Source: Planctomycetota bacterium (GTDB lineage Bacteria; Planctomycetota; Brocadiia; Brocadiales; Bathyanammoxibiaceae). From it: a stretch of DNA of 11,894 nucleotides. This document shows, one piece after another, positions 7,185-11,894 of the stretch (position 1 is its first letter; each line of letters begins with the position of its first letter). The position numbers and the translations under genes are program-made. Location: the NCBI GenBank assembly GCA_030623665.1, contig JAUXLO010000021.1:1-11894 (forward strand), written 5' to 3'. Under the pieces are notes generated by a model. The model ran no database searches, was not told the DNA's origin, and saw nothing but the letters and a program-made list of their open reading frames with translations.

Positions 7185-8581
7185 CCCAGGTTGTTGTAGG
7201 ACCTTATCCTAAAGCCTACCCCTAGCTTACGAGCGATTTGCCTGCATGCCTCAGTGTCCAGCCCTGGTACGCCCACAACACTTAAGGTAACCTCTGGGAA
7301 CGTCTCTCCAGCCGTTCGAGCAAAGTTAAGGATGGCGGAGTGGGCGCTGTCGCCATACTTGGGTGAGCAGAGTGCCTTGTATTCCTCACTGTTTGCGCTG
7401 TTCAGACTGATGTAGATGGAATCTATCAGGCCGTCCAGCTCCCTGGAGATAGGCCTGCCGTTTATTAGGTCCCCTTGCCCGTTGGTGTTGAGCCTTATCT
7501 TTTTTGCGCCTTTTTCCCGAAGAAATTTTGCCACGGTCTTGATTACACCCAGTCTCTCCGTTGGCTCACCATAGCCGCAGAAGACCACCTCATCGTATCC
7601 GCCAACGTCTCCCATATCTTCTATGGAGTCGATAACCTCGCGGGCGGAGGGTTCTTTATCAGGGTCAGGGTCAAGCCCCAGGTAGTGGCCTTTTACGTAA
7701 GGGCTGTCCTCTCTGGGACAGAAGCTGCATGAGTTCGGGCAGCGGTTGGTGATGTTAAGATAGAGGGAGTTTCTGATTTTATAGGCAATCCTGCCGTTTT
7801 GGTTCTTTTGCCCGTTACCCAGGCCGAAGAGTCCTATGGCGTTGAAGGTGGTGATCCTGGCGATATCGTCTTCAGAGAGGCCGTAGAGCTGTGCAAATGT
7901 GGGCAAGACGTACCTGAGGTATGCGGGTTCGTTTCTCCTGCCCCTCCTGGGCTGGGGGGACAGGAACGGAGAATCCGTCTCCAGAAGCAGCCTTTCTACC
8001 GGTACCGTTTTAACTACCTCGCGCAGCCGGTTCGCATTTGGGAAGGTAACCGGTCCGGCAAATGATATATACAGGCCCATGCCGAGGCACTCCTTAGCCG
8101 TTTCTTTAGAGCCACTAAAACAGTGGAACGTACCCTTTAACGGCCTTCCGGAGAATTTTTTCAGTATGTCGAGGCAGTCCTCTGTCGCCTCCCTGTTGTG
8201 TATTATAAGCGGCAGGTCCAGTTCCAGGGCGAGTTCGATGTGTCTTTCAAATAGGCGTTGCTGGTCTTCTTTGGTACTGTAGTTGTAGTGGTAATCCAGT
8301 CCGGTCTCGCCTATTGCAACCACCTTATGTCCCCGGGCAAGGGCCTTTATTTCCTGCCAGTCTTTTTCTGTGCTGGGAGTGGCCCCGTGGGGGTGGATGC
8401 CAACGCTGGCATAGATAAGAGGAAATTCCTGTGCAAGCTTGAGTACCCTCTTGCTGGACGGGACGTCGGTGCCCACCTCTACCAGGTATTCTACTCCTTC
8501 CGCGACAGCCCTGCTGATGACCTCTTTAAGGTCTTTATTATAGTCGGGGAAGTTTATGTGTGCGTGTGTGTCTACGAGCAT
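7181..8581 (-). CDS. TatD-family metal-dependent hydrolase fused to a radical SAM domain
   Basis: A 466-residue two-domain protein. Residues 1-255 form a complete TatD-type amidohydrolase (metal-dependent DNase family): DTHAH (4-8, ligands H6 and H8), GETGLDYH (91-98, E92), IIHNR (126-130, H128), FHCFSG (152-157, H153) and ETDSP (201-205, D203). After a short polar linker (about 255-266), residues 267-466 form a compact radical SAM domain with CPNSCSFC (281-288; C281, C285 and C288 bind the cluster), CGYGEP (335-340) and LNTNGQG (364-370). This half resembles the radical SAM family known to be encoded next to TatD; here the two are one continuous frame without a visible stop or frameshift. 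The radical SAM half, about 200 residues, is short for a full barrel. It starts 6 nt after yraN and overlaps the acetyltransferase by 4 nt. The substrate of the radical SAM half is unknown. Confidence 0.93.
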   Translation of the reverse strand: MLVDTHAHINFPDYNKDLKEVISRAVAEGVEYLVEVGTDVPSSKRVLKLAQEFPLIYASVGIHPHGATPSTEKDWQEIKALARGHKVVAIGETGLDYHYNYSTKEDQQRLFERHIELALELDLPLIIHNREATEDCLDILKKFSGRPLKGTFHCFSGSKETAKECLGMGLYISFAGPVTFPNANRLREVVKTVPVERLLLETDSPFLSPQPRRGRRNEPAYLRYVLPTFAQLYGLSEDDIARITTFNAIGLFGLGNGQKNQNGRIAYKIRNSLYLNITNRCPNSCSFCPREDSPYVKGHYLGLDPDPDKEPSAREVIDSIEDMGDVGGYDEVVFCGYGEPTERLGVIKTVAKFLREKGAKKIRLNTNGQGDLINGRPISRELDGLIDSIYISLNSANSEEYKALCSPKYGDSAHSAILNFARTAGETFPEVTLSVVGVPGLDTEACRQIARKLGVGFRIRSYNNLG

Positions 8582-8587
8582 ATTTGG

Positions 8588-8968
8588 TTAGCCCTTCAAA
8601 GAAAAAGCGCCTTTGATGAGCTTCACCTCAGGGGCGTCTTTTCCGGGGTCAAATAATACGGAGACCACATCGAAGCGGAATTGCTGCCCGGAGAGGCGTC
8701 TTTCCTTGATGTATTTCTGCGCTACCTTGTAGATGCGCCTCTTCTTTGTCTCTGTTATCCTCACCTCTGGCGGACCGTATCTGCGAGAGAGGCCGGTTTT
8801 AACCTCGAGGAAGGCGATTGTACCTCTGTCGTAACCTATTATGTCAATCTCGTTGGCGCCCGGTCTGTAGTTACGCTGAAGTATCTTGTATCCCTGTTTT
8901 TTCAGGAACTCTGATGCTACCCGTTCACCCTCAAGGCCAAGGGCCCTTCGGTCTCCTTTGATGTACAT
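8588..8968 (-). CDS. yraN: YraN family (UPF0102) endonuclease-like protein
   Basis: This 126-residue protein matches the usual YraN size and pattern: GLEGERVASEFLKKQGYKIL (11-30), RNYRPGANEIDII (32-44), FLEVKTG (53-59) and FRFDVVSV (97-104). E40, D42, E55 and K57 recreate the E/D-...-ExK core of Holliday-junction-resolvase-like restriction folds. No cellular role is firmly established for the family. YraN often sits near rplS and rnhB, and here it is 42 nt after rplS. The ATG at 8968 has a strong AAGGAG just one base upstream, unusually close; no alternative in-frame start is visible, so the start may use a different site or be inefficiently initiated. The stop lies 6 nt before the TatD fusion gene. 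Confidence 0.9.
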   Translation of the reverse strand: MYIKGDRRALGLEGERVASEFLKKQGYKILQRNYRPGANEIDIIGYDRGTIAFLEVKTGLSRRYGPPEVRITETKKRRIYKVAQKYIKERRLSGQQFRFDVVSVLFDPGKDAPEVKLIKGAFSLKG

Positions 8969-9010
8969 ACTCCTTTCAGGTGCGAGCGTAATGGGGAGGC
9001 AGGACCAACC

Positions 9011-9373
9011 TTAGGAGGACTCTCGCTTCTCGGCAAACTTTTCTTTCAACCTGGCGGCCTTTCCTGTTCTAGACCTCAGGTAGTAAAGCTTTGCACGTCT
9101 TACCTTTCCTGACTTTACCGTCTTCACGCTTATAAGCCGTGGGGAATGCAGGGGAAATATACGTTCGACCCCTTCTCCCTGCACAATTCTCCTGACGGTA
9201 AAGGTCTCTCTGATTCCACGTCCTTTTTTGGCGATGACTGTCCCGCTGAAGACCTGAGTGCGCTCCTTCTCTCCTTCTATGATCTTCGTCTGTACGTCTA
9301 CCACCTCACCTATGGTGGGACTCGAAACCTTGGCAGCGGCCTTCTTATTCTCCAATGTGTCCATTATATTCAT
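9011..9373 (-). CDS. rplS: 50S ribosomal protein L19
   Basis: This 120-residue protein is close to the usual 113-120 residues of bL19, which sits at the 30S-50S interface of the large subunit. Recognisable segments are [19 protein letters not shown] (22-40), [20 protein letters not shown] (42-61), [12 protein letters not shown] (69-80), [20 protein letters not shown] (92-111) and a charged tail. The start ATG 9373 has GAGGG 6 nt upstream. It is headed by its own consensus-like promoter with a short leader of about 20 nt, and no trmD, rimM or rpsP lies upstream. The next upstream gene is a divergent glycosyltransferase, so the canonical rpsP-rimM-trmD-rplS operon is not intact here. Confidence 0.97.
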   Translation of the reverse strand: MNIMDTLENKKAAAKVSSPTIGEVVDVQTKIIEGEKERTQVFSGTVIAKKGRGIRETFTVRRIVQGEGVERIFPLHSPRLISVKTVKSGKVRRAKLYYLRSRTGKAARLKEKFAEKRESS

Positions 9374-9400
9374 GATTTTCCCTCTTTTTGCTAATTTTCA

Positions 9401-9429
9401 AATTTAACACAGTAACGAGGGACTGTCAA
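9401..9429 (-). promoter_or_regulatory. Probable sigma-70 promoter for the rplS-yraN-tatD/rSAM-GNAT operon
   Basis: On the minus strand a perfect TTGACA (9429-9424), a 17-nt spacer and TAAATT (9406-9401) preceded by TGT (extended -10 TGn) lie upstream of rplS. Transcription near 9394 leaves a leader of about 20 nt, too short for a ribosomal-protein leader structure. A strong promoter suits a ribosomal protein gene. Confidence 0.65.
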
Positions 9430-9469
9430 GGACTCTATCTCTAAGTCTTTTGGCAATAGAAGTTAGGAA

Positions 9470-9498
9470 TTGACATTTATTGGTGCTTGTAGTATCTA
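9470..9498 (+). promoter_or_regulatory. Possible promoter for the glycosyltransferase/radical SAM operon
   Basis: A perfect TTGACA (9470-9475) is followed after 17 nt by TATCTA (9493-9498), a weak -10 that lacks the final T. The plus-strand start at about 9505 would give a leader of roughly 40 nt before the glycosyltransferase. A suboptimal -10 could mean activator dependence or that I have mislocated the -10; no better pair is seen in this divergent intergenic region. Confidence 0.4.
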
Positions 9499-9547
9499 CG
9501 CTTAGGTTTGAGGCTTTTACCGCATTTTTTAAAAAGGGATTTTGGTC

Positions 9548-10522
9548 TTGGTGGAAGAGAGAGATAAAGGCGGGGTAGACATATCGGTAGTTGTGCCTTT
9601 GTTCAATGAGGCTGAGAACATACCCGAGCTTTACAGGAGGCTGACGAGCGTTCTTGTAGGGTTGAAAAGGGGGTATGAGGTCATATTCATAAATGACGGC
9701 AGTACGGATAACACGCAGAGGGTGCTTGAAGACATATTTCGTGGGGATGAGAGGGTAAGGGTCATTGAGCTGAGGACAAATTTTGGCAAGGCCCCTGCGC
9801 TGTCAGCAGGTTTTGATAACGTGAGGGGCAATATCGTTCTCACTATAGATGGTGACCTTCAGGACTGTCCGGAGGATATTCCAAGGTTTATCGAGAAGAT
9901 CGACGAAGGTTTCGACATCGTGAGCGCCTGGAGGGTGGACAGAAAGGAACCTTTTCTGACCAGGAGGTTGCCGTCTTGCATAGCAAACTGGTGTATCGCC
10001 AGACTTTCGGGCCTGGACCTCCACGACTTCGGTAACGCCTACAAGGCCTATCGCGCGGAGGTAGTTAAGGGTATAAAGTTGTATGGCGAGCATCACCGCT
10101 TTATCCCGGCCCTGGCGAAGAATTTTGGTGTGAGCGTTACGGAGATAAAGGTAAAGAACGAGCCAAGGAGACACGGGCAATCCAAGTACGGTTTGGGCAG
10201 GATTCCCAAGGTGTTTTTTGATATGCTTACGTTGAAGTTCTTGCTGACCTACTCCACGAGGCCCCTGCACATCCTCGGCCCGATAGGCAGCTTTTTTGGC
10301 GTAATCGGGGTCTTTCTCGGCTTGAGGCTGGCGTATTTGAAGATATTCTATGGGGAACAGCTTGGTACAAAGGTCTCCTTATCTGTATGCGTCCTCTGTA
10401 TCTTCCTCGCGGTGCAGATTATCACCTCGGGACTTCTGGCGGAGCTTCTTGTTAGGATATATTACGAATCGCAGGGGAAAGAGATATACACGATAAGACG
10501 TATACTTGAGCACAGTACATAA
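9548..10522 (+). CDS. GT2 family polyprenyl-phosphate-type glycosyltransferase (DPM1/ArnC/GtrB-like)
   Basis: A membrane-linked glycosyltransferase family 2 enzyme of 324 residues from this start. It probably transfers a sugar from a nucleotide donor to polyprenyl phosphate on the cytoplasmic membrane face. The GT-A domain shows ISVVVPLFNEAENIPELYR (12-30), FINDGSTDNT (47-56), NFGKAPALSAGF (78-89), DGDLQD (101-106, the DxD metal site), HHRFIPAL (182-189) and HGQSKYGLGR (209-218). Two hydrophobic hairpin segments follow at about 240-263 and 276-300, as in the DPM1-like subgroup. I chose TTG 9548 because AAGGG (9534-9538) is 9 nt away; TTG 9542 (two residues longer, 3-nt spacing) and GTG 9551 are alternatives. 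Its stop TAA overlaps the ATG of the next radical SAM gene by one base, tying the two functionally. The sugar and acceptor are not determinable. Confidence 0.92.
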   Translation: MVEERDKGGVDISVVVPLFNEAENIPELYRRLTSVLVGLKRGYEVIFINDGSTDNTQRVLEDIFRGDERVRVIELRTNFGKAPALSAGFDNVRGNIVLTIDGDLQDCPEDIPRFIEKIDEGFDIVSAWRVDRKEPFLTRRLPSCIANWCIARLSGLDLHDFGNAYKAYRAEVVKGIKLYGEHHRFIPALAKNFGVSVTEIKVKNEPRRHGQSKYGLGRIPKVFFDMLTLKFLLTYSTRPLHILGPIGSFFGVIGVFLGLRLAYLKIFYGEQLGTKVSLSVCVLCIFLAVQIITSGLLAELLVRIYYESQGKEIYTIRRILEHST

Positions 10523-10783
10523 TGGGACTATACCTGAACCTGTTAAAACACATCGTTTATAATAATCTGAATTGGGTGCCTGAACCCTCTATCTGCACCT
10601 TTTTGATTACCTGGAGGTGTGAACTGAAGTGCTCTATGTGTAGCCTGCCCGGCATGGATGATAACGGGGAGATGAATACAGAACAGATAAAGACCGTCTT
10701 TAGCCAATTGGACTGTCTGGATGTGGTAAGGATTACCGGCGGGGAGCCATTTGTCAGGAATGACTTAAAAGAAATCGTCCAGC
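10522..10783 (+). repeat. Direct repeat from tandem radical SAM gene duplication (partner at 11633-11894)
   Basis: The first 262 bases of copy 1 align without gaps to 11633-11894 at an offset of 1111 bases. Most differences are at third codon positions or conservative codons; the longest identical block I see is 20 bases (10600-10619 versus 11711-11730), covering the codons just before the CxxxCxxC motif. This is gene duplication rather than a mobile repeat. Confidence 0.85.
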
Positions 10784-11574
10784 ATATCATAGAGACATCC
10801 AACCCGAGTGCGATAATTTTAAATACCAATGGGATACAGACGCAAAAGATAGTAGAGTTTGCCAGGGAGCCGGGTTCTCCCAGATTTATGTTTAGGGTGT
10901 CCCTGGATGCGGTGGGCAGCAAGCACGACGAGATTAGAGGCGTGGAGGGCGCCTTCGAGAAAACCATGAGCACCCTGAGGGAACTGGTTCGTCTGAGGGA
11001 AAGCTTGGGGTTCAGCCTGGGAATAAACATGACTATTATAAAAAGGAATATGGATCAGATAGTTGCATTGCAAGAGCTGAGCCGCGAGCTGGGGGTTGAC
11101 CTTCACTATCAGATAGCCAGGGACGATCGCTCCCTTATGGAACCTCGGCAGAAACGTGTGGGACCTCGTGAGCTTTCTTTCTTCGACTCTTTCACCAGAG
11201 GGGAACTTGAGAGGATAATTGAGGATATATTTAAAGACAGTCGAGGTTACAATTTTAAAGAAAGTCTGGTCAAAAGGTATTTTCATGAGGGATTGAAGAA
11301 CAGGGTGTTGCGAGGGGAAAAGACACCCAGACCCAGATGTGTATCGCTTACCAGCCATATCCGTATACTCCCGACTGGAGAGGTTCCTATTTGCATCCAC
11401 AGTAATGAGAGGATTGGAGACCTGACCAAACAGGATTACCGCGAGATATGGTTTGGAGAGGAGATAGAGCCGTACAGACGTATGGTAAGGGATTGCCCGG
11501 GGTGCTGGATACGCTGCGAGATGGCGCCAAGTGCCATATATACGGGCGACATTCTGCGCGCACTTGTATGGTAG
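10522..11574 (+). CDS. Radical SAM protein with SPASM-like C-terminal domain (tandem copy 1)
   Basis: A 350-residue radical SAM enzyme. The SAM-cluster motif CELKCSMC (33-40) supplies C33, C37 and C40; GGEP (73-76), NTNG (101-104) and VSLDA (126-130) follow along the barrel. The C-terminus carries C273-x12-G-x4-C291 and then C325-x2-C328-x3-C332. This is a shortened SPASM/Twitch-like cysteine set expected to bind one or two auxiliary Fe-S clusters. The N-terminus before the motif (MGLYLNLLKHIVYNNLN) is amphipathic and conserved in the next gene, perhaps a membrane or partner contact. It begins in the stop codon of the glycosyltransferase (TAATG), implying coupled translation. SPASM proteins act on peptides, but many act on nucleotide sugars, lipids or small metabolites; with a GT2 partner, modification of a glycan or lipid-linked sugar is plausible but unproven. 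Confidence 0.93.
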   Translation: MGLYLNLLKHIVYNNLNWVPEPSICTFLITWRCELKCSMCSLPGMDDNGEMNTEQIKTVFSQLDCLDVVRITGGEPFVRNDLKEIVQHIIETSNPSAIILNTNGIQTQKIVEFAREPGSPRFMFRVSLDAVGSKHDEIRGVEGAFEKTMSTLRELVRLRESLGFSLGINMTIIKRNMDQIVALQELSRELGVDLHYQIARDDRSLMEPRQKRVGPRELSFFDSFTRGELERIIEDIFKDSRGYNFKESLVKRYFHEGLKNRVLRGEKTPRPRCVSLTSHIRILPTGEVPICIHSNERIGDLTKQDYREIWFGEEIEPYRRMVRDCPGCWIRCEMAPSAIYTGDILRALVW

Positions 11575-11575
11575 T

Positions 11576-11609
11576 GTACAGTGCTACTTTATGCAGGAGC
11601 GTGCTGTAC
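11576..11609 (+). repeat. Weak inverted repeat between the two radical SAM genes
   Basis: Arms at 11576-11584 and 11601-11609 (GTACAGTGC and GTGCTGTAC) can form a 9-bp stem including two G-U-type pairs around a 16-nt loop. It begins two bases after the stop of copy 1. No T-tract follows, so it is not a convincing intrinsic terminator; it may be an mRNA processing or stability element, or chance. Confidence 0.25.
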
Positions 11610-11632
11610 TTCGTTGGGCATGGATAAGATAA

Positions 11633-11894
11633 ATGGGACTGTATCTGAGTCTATTAAAACACATCGTCTATAACAACCTGAACCGGGCGCCTATGCCCGC
11701 CATCTGCACGTTTTTGATTACCTGGAGGTGCGAGCTGAAGTGCTCCATGTGCAGCATACCCGAGCGTGAAGATAAGGCGGAGATGGATACCGCCCAGGTA
11801 AAGGCCGTATTCGACCAGCTGGACACGCTTGACGTGGTGAGGATTACGGGCGGAGAACCCTTTGTCAGGGACGACCTGGACGAGATCGTCCGCC
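11633..11894 (+). CDS. Radical SAM protein, partial (tandem copy 2, C-terminus beyond right edge)
   Basis: The first 87 residues of a second radical SAM protein, open to the window end. The frame begins MGLYLSLLKHIVYNNLN and contains ICTFLITWRCELKCSMCSIP with C33, C37 and C40, then RITGGEPFVRDDL, at the same positions as copy 1. By hand alignment 67 of 87 residues are identical with no gaps, so it is a recent paralogue by tandem duplication. Its ATG lies 58 nt after the stop of copy 1, without a strong Shine-Dalgarno sequence, and no separate promoter is obvious. Probably cotranscribed with the glycosyltransferase and copy 1. The SPASM region cannot be seen. Confidence 0.9.
   Translation, partial: MGLYLSLLKHIVYNNLNRAPMPAICTFLITWRCELKCSMCSIPEREDKAEMDTAQVKAVFDQLDTLDVVRITGGEPFVRDDLDEIVR

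Noticed and set aside
10819..11400. 193-residue open frame on the minus strand under radical SAM copy 1
   Set aside because: It is antisense to a gene with intact radical SAM motifs and has no recognisable domain.
9548..11894. Idea that the radical SAM pair belongs to ladderane lipid synthesis of anammox bacteria
   Set aside because: No fatty-acid synthesis genes or other lineage markers are in the window; only an anaerobic character is supported.
1..11894. tRNA, rRNA, CRISPR arrays, insertion sequences, prophage or attachment sites
   Set aside because: No cloverleaf, regularly spaced repeat, transposase or integrase motif was seen; all gaps between genes are under 200 bases and are accounted for by promoters and leaders.

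Overview
The window is a gene-dense bacterial chromosome segment of mixed-strand operons, with a base composition of roughly half G+C by eye. No sequence-based lineage assignment can be made. The content suggests a Gram-negative anaerobe or microaerophile: many predicted Fe-S or radical enzymes (NadA, an Fe-S-type LarE, two SPASM-like radical SAM proteins, a TatD/radical SAM fusion), a UbiD decarboxylase, and a sigma-54 two-component system. Anaerobic lineages such as Planctomycetota, Nitrospirota or Desulfobacterota would fit, but that is inference. TTG start codons with or without good Shine-Dalgarno sequences are frequent (ubiD-like, larE, glycosyltransferase).

Layout. (1) Positions 1-2946, minus strand: nadA, then larE, then a ubiD-family decarboxylase that runs off the left edge. 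A probable extended -10 promoter precedes nadA. NadA supplies the de novo nicotinate pathway. LarE is the sulfur-inserting enzyme of the nickel-pincer cofactor, which is built from nicotinic acid adenine dinucleotide, so the pairing makes metabolic sense. (2) Positions 3115-6654, plus strand: a membrane histidine kinase (multi-TM, GAF, HisKA, HATPase) and an NtrC-class sigma-54 activator, 3 nt apart. They are driven by a near-consensus sigma-70 promoter that diverges from the nadA promoter. (3) Positions 6723-9373, minus strand: rplS, yraN, a TatD nuclease fused to a radical SAM domain, and a short GNAT of the ArgA-like type. The genes are tightly packed, and the last two overlap by 4 nt. A consensus-like promoter precedes rplS. 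(4) Positions 9548-11894, plus strand: a GT2 polyprenyl-phosphate-type glycosyltransferase overlapping by 1 nt a radical SAM/SPASM-like protein, followed by a second, closely related radical SAM gene cut by the right edge.

The least ordinary parts are region 4 (glycosyltransferase plus tandemly duplicated radical SAM enzymes), the TatD/radical SAM fusion, and the nadA-larE-ubiD arrangement. No RNA gene, CRISPR array, insertion sequence or phage element was found. All intergenic stretches are under 200 bases.
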